Positions 44,035 through 55,243 of a stretch of 64,000 nt of DNA are shown piece after piece; the stretch's first letter is position 1; every line of letters starts with the position of its first letter. The stretch is from Gari tellinella (taxonomy: Eukaryota; Mollusca; Bivalvia; Cardiida; Psammobiidae). A program made the position numbers and the translations under genes. The notes beneath the pieces were generated by a model. That model was not told the origin of the DNA. It searched no databases and saw nothing but the letters and a program-made list of their open reading frames with translations. The stretch is taken from contig OV277868.1 of assembly GCA_922989275.2 (NCBI GenBank), positions 47,180,216 to 47,244,215 of the forward strand. Reading direction: 5' to 3'.

Positions 44035-45290
44035 CAGCAATTTATTTTCAAAATGGCCGCCATTTTCATTTTGTATAAGTTATTTCATAATGGTTGTTTC
44101 CATGCCAGTTCGAAAAGTCACACAAAAATAACGAGTATGAGATGTAAAATGCAAATCATCAATTGTGGATTACGAAATATTGCTAGTTATTCAAGATGGT
44201 CGCCAAACATTCAAAATGGCAGCCATTTCACTGTTTTCAATTGTACTTTAATCACATGTAGTTTTGATGGATTATTAAACAACTTTTCCTCGGGACGTGT
44301 GTAAAATTTTTCTGTTCTTATAATACTATTTAAAGTTTTCTAAGCCTATACATTTGTTTAATGCCTTATTTTCAATACGATTTCCACGTCCATACCAACT
44401 TATAGCACGAAATTCATTTACAATTATTTCATTTTGAAACTTTGATTTATATCTAAAATAGTCTTGCAAGAATTTTGGGAAATGACATTTTTTAGGAAAG
44501 TTGACATACTTCCTTTTTACCATAATTAAGGTGTGCTGAATCTATTTCTGTTATCTGTCACGTTCTCGCATGAAGCTGACAGCCAAACAATGGTAAACAA
44601 AAACAACAAAATGGCCGCCAAAACAATGATTTTTGTTATTATATACGATTTTTCGGGGACTAAACACAATATTACATCTGCTTCTCCTAAACCACATGGC
44701 TGATTACAACAAAACTCAAGATGGATATTCATTAGGCCAATCTCTTTCAACGAATTTATTCAATAAAGAACTCTGGTTGCCATGGCGACAACAGTAAAAA
44801 TTGCACAATTTAAAAAGAAAACACCAACAAAGTTCAGAACTTAGATCTTTTATGTATAGTAATACGCCACAGACCTCAATCAAGTTTATTCATATCATAT
44901 TCTTTCATCTATATTAATGTAGTGTATACTACGCTGAAAACCATATTGCAATATATTGCAATACGGAGAAAGTGTATTGCAATATAAAATAAATTGGCCC
45001 TGTGCCGGGACTAACAGCCTTACATAGACGTATCGTATATAGGATAAGCCCAAAGTTAGATATTTGATGTAAAGTATAACGTAGTAGACCTCTTCCCAAT
45101 TGTTAAAAGCATTATAGCCCGGAAGTAATAAATCTACCAGCCCATGTGTCACTAGGTTTATATAGGAAACTTTATAAAATCTTATCAAAATCCTTTTAGC
45201 CCAGAACTTCGTTTTATAGTGTAGAGTATCGCCTTGAAGACATATATCACCTTTGTTAAAATCATAACGCTAGTTTTAGAATTTGGTATC
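44035..45290 (+). repeat. Left arm of a long inverted repeat
   Basis: Matches the reverse complement of 47625-48600, then of 46270-46680. Anchors in order: TTCAAAATGGCCGCCATTT (44046), CAAATCATCAATTGTGGATT, GTTGCCATGGCGACAACAG (44776), ACCATATTGCAATATATTGC (44939), then AGCCCAAAGTTAGATATTTG (45048) and CACCTTTGTTAAAATCATAA (45250). By eye identity is roughly three-quarters. Short ORFs in the arm are not shared by both arms. Confidence 0.75.
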
Positions 45291-46269
45291 TATAGTTTTA
45301 TGGTTTTACTTTTATTTGAATACTTAAAAAACATTCATATCAGCACCCTAGATTTTTAACGTATCCCTACAATAGTCCCCCTTACAACGATTCCCTCCTT
45401 TCAATAATGGTTACCTCTTTTGCCAACAATCTACACCTTTCTATAACAATTCCATCCTAACAACACAAAACACATTTGTCTCCGGCTGGGTATTGTTGTA
45501 GAGAGTCAGCAGTGTAAAACTCTTTCAAGTTTGTTAAAAAAAAAGGTAGCTGTCATGTCAACATAAAACTAATGAAAAAGTATTTTTGAAGAGAAAATGG
45601 TCCTAACCATATTGCGACACATCCTATAAGTATTTTCTGTCTAGAATGACGTTGTGGACCTCTATCAGGTTAGTTAAAATCATAGCCCTAGTATTATAAT
45701 TCTCCCTGCTCAGCGGCTCTTGTGTCAAAATACATTACACAATTGAGTGATATAGATATAGGGGGTTTACGGTCCTCTTGTTTAAGCAGTTTAGTCACAC
45801 AAACTATGCCCAAAGGAGAAAATTATATATGAATAAAATGCACCATGCAGCTACCAACACAAGTGTTTCGTGCATTTCTAAAATGGAAACGTATTAGCGA
45901 TGAAACCTAAATGTTGATTCAACCAGGCTGATCCAGTTAAACCGATAAATCAATAGAAGAATAAGGAGCAGGAATTATTGGTAACACTAAGACCACAACA
46001 TTCTTAATGAGACAATTCTCAACCCTAGAAATAGACAAAGCCTACGAACAGGCCAATGCAATCATCAAAGGCAACGGATGCAATTTGCATCACAGAGGAC
46101 CTTCAGCTCCAAGACACTGAATTATGACAGGACCCGAATTCAGCAGACTATGTAAAAGAGTAGTACGATGAAGAATCTAGCGCGAGCCATCATGAGCAAG
46201 CAAACTGTGCACATACGTCATTGCTATAGAAAATGACAAGGTCACCAATGAGATTGGCAATCCTTTCCA
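45291..46269. other. Centre of the long inverted repeat
   Basis: Contains another AATGACGTTGTGGACCTC / ATCATAGCCCTAG segment (45648-45690) like those in the arms, so the arms themselves contain a tandem unit. The 45900-46260 part has no recognisable similarity; its TTCAACCAGGCTGATCCAG is not rRNA. Confidence 0.45.
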
Positions 46270-48600
46270 AGAAGACAAAGGTCTCAGGGCTATGATTTTA
46301 ACAAAGTTGATAGTGGTCTTCTAGGCGAACTATCTACACTAGAATTTGAAGCTTTGGCTATAAGGTTTAGATAAGATTTTTTTAAGTTTCCTTTTTAGAT
46401 ATCTATGTAAAGCTAGTGACCTATTTATGGGGTTATTTACTAACCCCGGGCTACAATGCGTTTATCAAACTGTGTAGAGGTCTACTATGATAAAAAAAAA
46501 TACTACTCATTAGAACAGCTTCAAGAGATGATTCTAATAAGTAGTAAATACATACACATGTAGACTAAGATAATTATGCTTTACATCAAATATTTTAGCT
46601 TTGGGCTTTATGAATTTTGTTAAGCATGTTTTCCAATATGCGATAAGTCTATGTAAAGCTATTGACCCGAGTTAGGGCCTCTTTACTTATGAAGGTCATT
46701 CTAAATTTACTTTACTTTGGCATTTTACTTTTACTCCCTGCCTTTTACTTTTAGAACATACATGTATAATAATCATGTGTGATACATCGTCGAAAAGCGC
46801 ATTTTCTTGCGGATACATAATACATTGACAACAACAGTTCTCTTCGTTGTGGAAAATAGGCATCAATGTTTGACAGTCATAGGCACTGGTCATATTTGCT
46901 ACAGAATTTAGTCGTATTTTTATATCATATAGCTAAGAAAAAGTGCCATACCGCTTTTAAATATCGCACTAGCTGATTGGAATTTAACTAATGTTTTAGG
47001 CCACCAACACTTAATACATTAAATTGAATAGTATTAATAAACTTGAGATGTGTGTTTCACCTACTTTTATTGTAAGATTAAAGCATTCATTAACAAGTAT
47101 AATAGTTATAATAATATAACTTGAAAAATGCAAAAAATATCTTAAATTTGTTTCTTGATTATATCAACTTGTTTACGAATAAGTGATTTATTTTTCAATT
47201 TCATGTTAAGCAGGATACAGTTTTACAACAAACTAGACTATTTTATATGTCTCCATAACTAAAATGTATATATGAATATAGTATTCATCGACAAACTGTG
47301 CTTAATTTAATAAATTAGTTATAAAACGTTCGCATAACAACATACCAAAATTAATGTTGACACATTAAAGTATAAAACTATATTTGTCCCTTCAATACAT
47401 CACAATAGTATTTTCAAATTCTATATTGGCATGGTTTTAGTTTTGTTAACGTTTTGTGTTATTTTCACCCAATTTAGACCGTGTAAAATAAGAAAATTGA
47501 CTTGCATGCTAAATTGTCAAGTCCGCAAGAAATTGACCTTTAAAATGTTGTATTATAGACAAAAATCGTACATGTAGATTTCAAGAAAATGCCAAAGTAA
47601 CACAAATTTTGAAGGACGCTCGTTTATTGCTATATATTGCAATACAGTTTCTGCATATTGCAATATATTGTAATATGGCTTTCAGCGTATTGTTTCCCTA
47701 TTACAAATTAGATGCAAGAATATGATATGAATAGACTTGATTGAGATATGATAGTATTTACAATATATATAAAATATCTAACCTCTGTGTCTTGTGTCTT
47801 TACAAGAAAATATTTTAACGATTTCCCCATTTTTTCACTTTGGTTGCCATGGCAATCAGAGCTCTTTATTGAATCAAGCCTTTGAAAGAAATGAGCCAAA
47901 AGAATATTCCTGTAAAGTATGGTTGTAATCAGGAATGTGGTTTAGGAGGAGTAAATACTATGTGTTTTTGATCCCCGAAAGATGATCGGAAATAATAACG
48001 AAAATAAGATTGTTGGCGGCCATTTTGTTTTTTACCATTTTTGGGCTTTCAACCTCGTTGGAGAGAGTGAAAGACAATAGAACTGGATTTAGCACGCCAA
48101 CATTATGGCAAAAAGGTGATCTGTCAACAATTCCCAAAAAATGCCTCTATGAATGTTATTTCCCCAAAATCCGACATGTCTATTTTAGATAAACATGCAA
48201 TATTACAAAACGAAAAGTCTTAGTGTTATTTAAAATTTTGAACGTTGAAATTGTATCGGAAATCATGCATAAAACAAATGTATATACTTATAGCTTAACA
48301 TAGTATTAGAACAGAAAAATGAACACACAATCCATAAAAATGTAGTTTGAAAATCCTTCAGAAATATATTTGCTCTCATTACAATGAAAAAAAAGTGAAA
48401 ATGGCCGACATTTTGAATATTTGGCGGCCATCTTGAATAATTAGCAATATTCCGCGATCCACAATTGATGATTCATTTTTTACATCTCATAAGGGTTAGT
48501 TTTGCGTGCCTTTTCGATTTACATTAGACTTGCAATAACGACGTAACTTATGCAAACTTGAAATGGCAGCCATTTTGAAAATGGCCGCCATCTTGAATCT
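46270..48600 (-). repeat. Right arm of the long inverted repeat, with a ~0.94 kb extra block
   Basis: Inverted relative to the left arm over 46270-46680 (ATGATTTTAACAAAGTTG, AAATATTTTAGCTTTGGGCT) and 47625-48600 (TATTGCAATATATTGTAATA, GGTTGCCATGGCAATCAG, CACAATTGATGATTCATTTT, AAAATGGCCGCCATCTTG). The left arm runs straight across this point at 44985-44993, so 46685-47624 is present in the right arm only. Confidence 0.75.
46685..47624. other. Arm-specific ~940 bp block
   Basis: AT-rich, with no clear terminal repeats or coding frame. Either an insertion in the right arm or a deletion from the left. Confidence 0.5.
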
Positions 48601-48922
48601 GCCAGGGAAATTGAAGTGGCTAACGGTTTTTTAGATTAGATATGTCTAAACACTAATTGTAGAAAGTCCCTTGCTTGCATCATGATTTGAAGTATTTTGG
48701 CAAAATATCGACCTTATGCCCCGGGCTATAACAGCGTTTAACTTAGTATAACCCTATTATCATGTTTCTATGATTTATGTCATTCTATTTCTACCTATTG
48801 TTTTTTTGTTCTCACAATTTTTTCATCTTGTTCGATTTTATTGTCCAGAGTTACACTAACACAATGGCCTTTTGAATACTATTACGTCTGCCCACTGCCC
48901 TATACTGTATTAATGGCTGTAG
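48601..48922. other. Possible LINE C 5' leader
   Basis: Lies between the long inverted repeat and the LINE C frame, which is open from 48923. No ORF1 is visible. Confidence 0.3.
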
Positions 48923-49102
48923 TACTGTTCCCAAATAGGTAATGACATAGTTGCATATCGAGCGGCAGTGGGCTTATTCTATGCTAAAACACATTTCTGT
49001 CGCTTGAAATGCAAATATTATAATAACTTTGAATTCAATGTCGCGAGCCTTGTTTTTAGTTTTGTTAAACACATATCTGGTATAATCAAGTTTCTGACAC
49101 TC

Positions 49103-49915
49103 ATGGTATTGTCTACATTATGTAACTTACAATTTTGCAATTTTTCATGCGCTATTTTGATTTTAGCTGGTGACGTGGAAACGAACCCAGGTCCTGCTGA
49201 TACTGATTATCTATCTCTTTTTCACCTTAATATGCGATCTATTCGCCATAAACTTGATTATGTGAAAGACACTTGCTTAGATTTTGATATTATCTGTTTT
49301 ACAGAAACACACTTGACCAATGTTATTGATGACACAGAACTAATCTTAGAAGGCTATGATAATTCCTTGTACCGTAAAGATTTTACTGCACACTCTAGTG
49401 GTTTATTAATGTACGTCTCTAATAACTTAGTGTCACGTCGAATCTTTGAGCTTGAAAATAATACTATTCACGCAATATGGGCTGAAATTAACACAGGGAA
49501 AATGAAATGTTTATCATGTTGTATTTATAGGCCACCTAACACTCTAATTTCGTTTTGGGAGGACTTTGAAAATATGATAGATAGAGCCTTAGACATAAAC
49601 CCTAACATTGTAATTGTAGGCGATATAAATGAAGACCAACTCCAACATAACACTCACTTGAAGCAAACTTTACTCTTATACAATTTGAAAAATATTATAA
49701 CTAAACCTACAAGAATAACACAGTACTCTTCAACACTAATCGATCCTATTATTGTATCTGACTCAATGATAACCTTACATGCTGATATAGACACTGTTCC
49801 GGCAAACATCAGTGATCATTGTTCTACAAGGGTAACCATAAAATACCATTATTTTATGGAAATAATAGCAAAAGACATGTTTGGCTATATAAACAAGGGG
49901 ATTTGGAAAAACTAA
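49103..49915 (+). pseudogene. LINE C ORF2 N-terminus: 2A-like motif and endonuclease
   Basis: The frame is open from 48923; the first in-frame ATG is at 49103. A short hydrophobic leader (MVLSTLCNLQFCNFSCAILI) is followed by LAGDVETNPGP, whose core GDVETNPGP spans 49169-49195. This matches the 2A consensus D(V/I)ExNPGP, where the ribosome skips the Gly-Pro bond. The endonuclease follows: FHLNMRSIRHK, ICFTETHL with the catalytic Glu, SSGLLMYVS, CCIYRPPN, IVIVGDIN, LIDPIIVSD and the His box ISDHCSTRV. All expected residues appear present. The frame is lost near 49890. 2A-like peptides are known at the ORF2 N-terminus of some CR1, L2, Rex1 and Crack elements; activity here is inferred. Confidence 0.85.
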
Positions 49916-52342
49916 ATAATATGATAGAGCAAGAAAATTGGAATTTTATTGAAAATCGTAACGTTCATGAGGCTGCTACGGAGTTCACGAAAAAATGTTT
50001 GATTTAATTAAATTATGTATTCCTCATAAACAAGTTACAATTAGACCCTATGATAAACCATGGTACGATTCCGCTATTAGAAGTGTTTCCCGTAAGCGAG
50101 ATCGTCAAAATCTATTTCAATGAACTCCAAATCCTTAAATCATTGGAATAAATACAAAAGCCTCAAAAATAAAGTTAACAATATGAAAAAACATGCTAAG
50201 TAACAATTCTATGGAAACTTAGAACATAATATTCAGAATTTTTATAGTAACAACCATACACAATATTGGAAATTATTAAAGCAACTTATTAAAACTAAAT
50301 CATATTCTGAAGTTATACCACCATTGAAAACTGTCGATCACGACAACAATGAAACTTTTCATATTTCTGATGTAGAAAAAGCTAACTGTCTTAATAAATA
50401 CTTTGCTTCTGTATCGAAAGTGGATGATAGTTCAGTTAACCTTCCAAACTTTGGTTCACTGACTCATACTAAAATTGATCATATTCACATTACCAAATTA
50501 GAGACAATTGATATTATAAGTAACTTAATTACAAATAAGGCTGTAGGGGAGGACTTAATAAGTCACATTGTTCTTAAAAAGACATGCATCACTATATCGA
50601 AACCTCTTCTCTTACTGCACTCTTTAATAAGTCTTTACATGAATCTACATTTCCAATGAGTTGGAAGTCAGCTATTGTAATGCCCCTTTTTAAAAAGGGT
50701 GACACCTGTCTTTCCTCTAATTATTGCTCAATATCACTCTTAAGTTGTATCGGAAAAGTTATGGAAAGGATTGTTTATAAATATTTTTATAACAACTTAA
50801 TTTATGCTAATCAGTCTGGGTTTCTAAAGGGTCACTCGACGGTTTATAAGCTGATTTACATATATGATAAAGTAGCCAAGTCGTTTGACAATAATCTTTT
50901 TACATGTATTGTTTTTTTGTGATATATCTAAGGCGTTTGACCGCGTTTGGCATAAAGGGTTTTTATTTAAACTAAAACAGAACGGTTTTGACGGAAAATT
51001 ACTGGATTGGATTCGAAGTTATCTAGCAAACAGAACACAGAAAGTTTTTGTGGGTTCTTCTTTCTCAGAGGAAGTATCTATAACTGCTGGTGTACTTCAA
51101 GGCTCTGTCCTTGGTCCACTATTCTTTCTAGTTTATGTTAACGATATTGTTAATCAACTCTTGAGTATTTCGCGACTATTTGCAGATGATACTTCTTTAT
51201 CTTGTACAACGTCAAATATTAATGATTTGGAAGGGATATTCAATCATGACCTTGCACTTATTCATTCCTGGTCTAGAAAGCGGTTAGTAGATTTCAACCC
51301 AAACAAGACAGAGGCTATACTTTTTACGTCTAACTCAAATATTGTAAATCCCAATATTTTCTTTAATAATACTCCTGTTAATTTTGTAAGAAATCATAAG
51401 CATCTTGGATTAACTCTGAGCTCAGACGGCAAATGGCACGAACACATTGAAAACATAACTAAATCTGCAGCTAAGTTACTAGGTATCATGAGGAAATTAA
51501 AATGTCCAGTTAAAGTACAAACACTTAACCAAATTTATGTTTCATACTTAAGACCTATTATGGAATAAGCATCTGTTGTCTTGGATGGCTGTACATTAGG
51601 TGAAAAAATGACTCTCGATAAGGTCCAACATGAAGCAGCAAGAATAGTGTCCGGCCTAACAAGATCTGTTTCTCTTTACGACCTATATTGTGAAATTGAT
51701 TAATTATCGTTATCAGACCGTCGTCGTTATTTGAAGCTTGTTTATATGTATCGAATACACAACGGCGACTGTCCTGATTACTTACAAAACTTAATGCCTA
51801 ATATTGTTGGCTCAAATACAAACTATAATCTGAGGAACTCAGATGATTATGTAAGTTCTACTAGAAGAACCCAAATATATGCACAATCTTTTATTTCTTC
51901 TGCTACTAGTCTGTGGAATGATCTACCACTGGTGATTCGTAATAGTAATACCCTGTGTGGTTTTAAACTAGCAATAAGTAATTTATTATCGAATACAAAC
52001 CATGTTTCTAAATACTTATTGACTGGTGATAGGAAAATATCAATCTTGCATGCTCGGTTGCGCAACAAATGCAGCACCTTGAAATCGCACCAATTTAGAA
52101 ACCATTTATCCATCACAGAAAGCTGTTCATACGGAAATAAAATTGAAAGTGTAGAGCATTACTTCTTTGAATGTCCTTTATTTACTGTTCAACGACTTGA
52201 CCTGTTCCGCAAACTTCGCACTTTTCATCCGCTTAATTGTCAAATCCTTCTTTACGGCAAACCGACATTAACGTTTGACGAAAATATTCAGATTGTTTCC
52301 GCGATACAAGACTATATAAAAGCGACAAAAAGATTTGCTTAA
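49916..52342 (+). pseudogene. LINE C ORF2: reverse transcriptase and C-terminus
   Basis: Linker pieces appear in shifted frames (IPHKQVTIRPYDKPWYDSAI near 50020, then HWNKYKSLKNKV with a TAA near 50200, then a frame from 50324). RT: SWKSAIVMPLFKKGD, SNYCSISLLSCIGKVMERIV, NQSGFLKGHSTV; a +1 slip in a seven-T run at 50912-50918 precedes CDISKAFDRVWHKG. Then LQGSVLGPLFFLVYVNDIV and FADD (51179-51190). In-frame TAA stops occur at 51566 and near 51700, but the frame continues through RRRYLKLVYMYRIHNGDCP and LWNDLPLVIRN to the C-terminal HARLRNKCSTLKSHQFRNHL and VEHYFFECPL. CR1-group features; at least four frameshifts and three stops. Confidence 0.85.
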
Positions 52343-53649
52343 TGTATTCACAAAGACTTCAAAAATTCTATATAAGCATATTTATATAACAAATATAAGG
52401 TAATCTGGACAAGACATCAATCATTAACCATTTCATTTATCGTTTTTCCCATTTAACTGAATGTTTACATTTATAAGAACCTTTTTTGTTGTTTTTTTTC
52501 GATGCTTGTTTTGTTTTTTACTTTCGCCTCTTTACTATTCCTTTTTTTCTTGTATATATGTATTTTGTGGCTAAAGCAAGTGATAAATGTTGATTTTGAA
52601 TAGCCCTTTGACGCACACCAAAAGTTGTCTACTAAAAAGTCGTAGATTTGAAAACTTAAATTAAGTTATGAATCAAGTTATCTTTATCTCCGTTATTAAT
52701 ACTGGGTGGTAATGTCTCTACTTTCAAGGACTTTGGTAATCGAAATTTCATATGGGTCTAACTATGACTGATTCTACTTAAAAGTTGGTTAATTAATTAC
52801 TTAAGCTGTGTATCAAAGGGGTCGAAAGAATTTCTTAACTTTGCCATATCATTCTTAACCCGTTTTGAGAAAGTTTACATTACAGTTTAATGACTAACAG
52901 TGTTGATTCTAGTCAGAGAGCTCATACAGGAACCTTCTGATCTGGATCTGCACTGTTAGTCTCAGGAATATGACATAGCTACATGTACAACGGTATCTAA
53001 TTCGATAAATTATCAAAGGAAGCAATACACAACTTACTCATAAATGGGTACTTACCAATATCACAATCATTTGCTGCTTACTTTCTTAAACTATTTCCAT
53101 ATCTTAAAAATACTAAATTGTCTACTACCATCTAGCATATGAAACTTTTCTTTACTGGGTGAAGGTCTTATTTAATGTTGTTAGAACTTGTGACCTTACC
53201 CTTTTTTCTTTATTTCTATGTAAAGTGAAGAATGAATGTTTGTAAACTACTTTGGAAATAAAATATGTTTAAACTATATAAAAGGTTGACATTTTTTAAA
53301 GACAAGGGTAATGTGGTTTTGATATCTGGAGCGTTAGCTCCTAATTATATACAGCAATAACAACTCGTAAAGTAAATCGGAGGGGGTGAGCGAAAGGTAC
53401 AAAAACCAAAACAACGAAAAAAAGAAAAAGAGTTACTTTGCTATTAGGAAAAGTCAAATTTGGGACAAAGATACGGAATTTATAATCCTATAATCTTCAT
53501 ATTAGTAATCACCTTGATAACAAAGGATTTTTATTTTTATTTTTTATTTGGGGGACAGCATAAAAGCTAACACATACAACCATTGCGGCGAGTTTATTCG
53601 TCATTTACAAACAGTGTACCTATGAAGTGTACACTTGGTCTATGCGAAG
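52343..53649. other. LINE C 3' flank and unassigned sequence
   Basis: The first few hundred bases are probably the LINE's 3' UTR (T-rich, GTGATAAATGTTGATTTTG). Near 52905-52960 GAGCTCATACAGGAACC with GATCTGGATCTGCACTG is a decayed palindrome. Nothing else. Confidence 0.4.
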
Positions 53650-53704
53650 AGTGTAGACCCTTATCGGGAGGCTACTGACAACCCTCCGATCAGGGTCTAC
53701 ACTG
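53650..53704. repeat. Palindrome with GTGTAGACCC arms
   Basis: AGTGTAGACCCTTATCGGGA pairs with TCCGATCAGGGTCTACACT. It shares the GATCAG element but has a different outer stem. Confidence 0.7.
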
Positions 53705-53790
53705 CTCGCCATTTTGCACTGTTTTGTTAAAATAAATCCACAATATGTAGAAGTGGACTAAACTGAAAGATTCAGGTCAAACTGTGTCGG

Positions 53791-54041
53791 TACAGTGGAG
53801 AAAACGTTATTCTTTCCCGTTTAAACGCGAACGAAACTCAAACGCAGTGCATTAAAATTGGTAAAATGACAACTTTTTCACAATTTTGACGACTCATTCT
53901 AAACTGAGTGGCAAACAGTTTGGAGCCTGATCAGACGCCGGGTAGCCCGGCGTCTGATCTGGCTCCAAACTGTTTGTAATTAAAATAATAGTTTTGGCGT
54001 AAACGCGTTTATTTGGAAAGAATAACGTTTTCTCGACTGTA
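53791..54041. mobile_element. MITE family 1, copy F (inverted)
   Basis: 251 bp, opposite orientation to A, B and D. TACAGTGGAGAAAACG at the left, TTTCTCGACTGTA at the right. The central palindrome is very well kept (GCCTGATCAGACGCCGGG / CCCGGCGTCTGATCTGGC). Confidence 0.85.
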
Positions 54042-54396
54042 ACATCAACTCGTAGGAGTGGCAGTCAATTGAAATGAACAAAGGATGAGTCGAACTCTTT
54101 GACGTCAGAGGTCGGGAAAGAACTAGTTCTCGGAAAGTCGGACAAGCCCGAAACGTGTCGAATAAGAATACCGATAAAGAACGAATGACGTCGAAATAAC
54201 ACGGAAACGCAGTCAAGCATTATCCGTCTAAGACCTTAAATACCTAAACATAAAAGCAGACACTCGTTTAGAATTAATGACGTCATGGCAGTGAAGAGGT
54301 TAATATGCCATAATTATGTTTACTCCTACCTACTACAATATCGTCTACACCAGCGTTGGGTCTTGCACTTGTTCTTAAAGCTTGGTTTTAAACCCG
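54042..54396. other. No feature recognised
   Basis: TGACGTCA-type sites occur near 54188 and 54280, but no gene or repeat boundary. Confidence 0.4.
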
Positions 54397-54458
54397 TTCA
54401 AACTGTTTGGATCCTGCTCAGATATCGGCGTCTCGTCAGAATCCAAATTTGTTTGCAA
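54397..54458. repeat. GATCC-type palindrome, imperfect
   Basis: TTCAAACTGTTTGGATCCTG with GTCAGAATCCAAATTTG and a CAGATATCGGCGTCTCG centre. Same family as 7737 and 61078; one side of the core is lost. Confidence 0.6.
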
Positions 54459-54581
54459 ATAACAGTTCTGCTTGAAACAAATTCCGAGGGTTGGGTTGTT
54501 TCTCCGCGTAGAGGTTTTACTGTATTCGGTGTCAAGTTTATTTTTTGCCCATTCAACAAAACTCTTGAGAGTTTAACATAT

Positions 54582-54813
54582 TACAGTTGAGAATATGTTA
54601 TTCTTTCCCGTTTAAACGCAAACGTACGCAAACGCATAGCACTAAAACGTAGAAAAGAACAACTTTTGGACAATTCTGATAATACATGTTTATCTTGGTG
54701 GCAAACAGTTTGGGTTACCCGGCGTCTGATCTGGCTCCAAACTGTTTGCACTGCATTTAATAGTTTTAGCGTAAACGCGTTTATTGGAAAAGAATAACAG
54801 ATTATCCACTGTA
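54582..54813. mobile_element. MITE family 1, copy G (deleted centre)
   Basis: 232 bp, same orientation as F. TACAGTTGAGAATATG and TTATCCACTGTA ends. The left half of the central palindrome is missing: GCAAACAGTTTGGGTTACCC joins directly to GGCGTCTGATC. A hairpin-mediated deletion is likely. Confidence 0.8.
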
Positions 54814-55243
54814 TATATGAGATGAGAATAAATAATCAGAATTCTAAAAAGCTGTTGTTTTTAAACAGTTTCCTGTGTTTATGTTTGTGTTCTTACAAAC
54901 GGTAAATGATAACAGTTTTTCCACATAGATATTTAATAACTAAAATATGTAGCCATTACAGGATTGGGTATTGTATGTTTATTTGTATAATATTATATGA
55001 AAGGACAGCGTGTAGATCGAGATCATTTTCGCCATATACTGTCAGAACGCGTCGTCCCTTACTACATCAGCAGGTAAAGAGTCTGTGTTGTCTCTCATTG
55101 ACATTAGTGACGTCATATCTAGGAAAGATGACGTAACAAACACGGAATCCCCAGATGACGTTTGGGATTCCGCAGGTTCCCACGGTCCATGTCATGCAGT
55201 GTAGGACAGGGATACCGTAGGACAGTCAGGAGAAGGTGTCCAA
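54814..55243. other. Unassigned; possible upstream part of LINE B'
   Basis: The frame reading LSLIDISDVISRKDDVTNTE near 55095-55150 leads towards the LINE endonuclease, but its identity (ORF1 end or leader) is uncertain. TGACGTCAT lies near 55110. Confidence 0.3.

Larger units (their letters stand above)
48923..52342 (+). mobile_element. LINE C, CR1-group, with 2A-like leader
   Basis: A plus-strand non-LTR element. ORF2 has a hydrophobic leader, a 2A-like motif, an APE endonuclease, RT and a C-terminal Cys/His region. The 3' end is not determined: no tandem tail is obvious in 52343-52700. Frameshifts and stops make RT inactive, whereas the leader, 2A and endonuclease are open. Confidence 0.85.

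Noticed and set aside
45915..46100. Possible 18S rRNA fragment (GGCTGATCCAG)
   Set aside because: Only a few bases resemble the rRNA 5' end; the following sequence does not match any rRNA I know.
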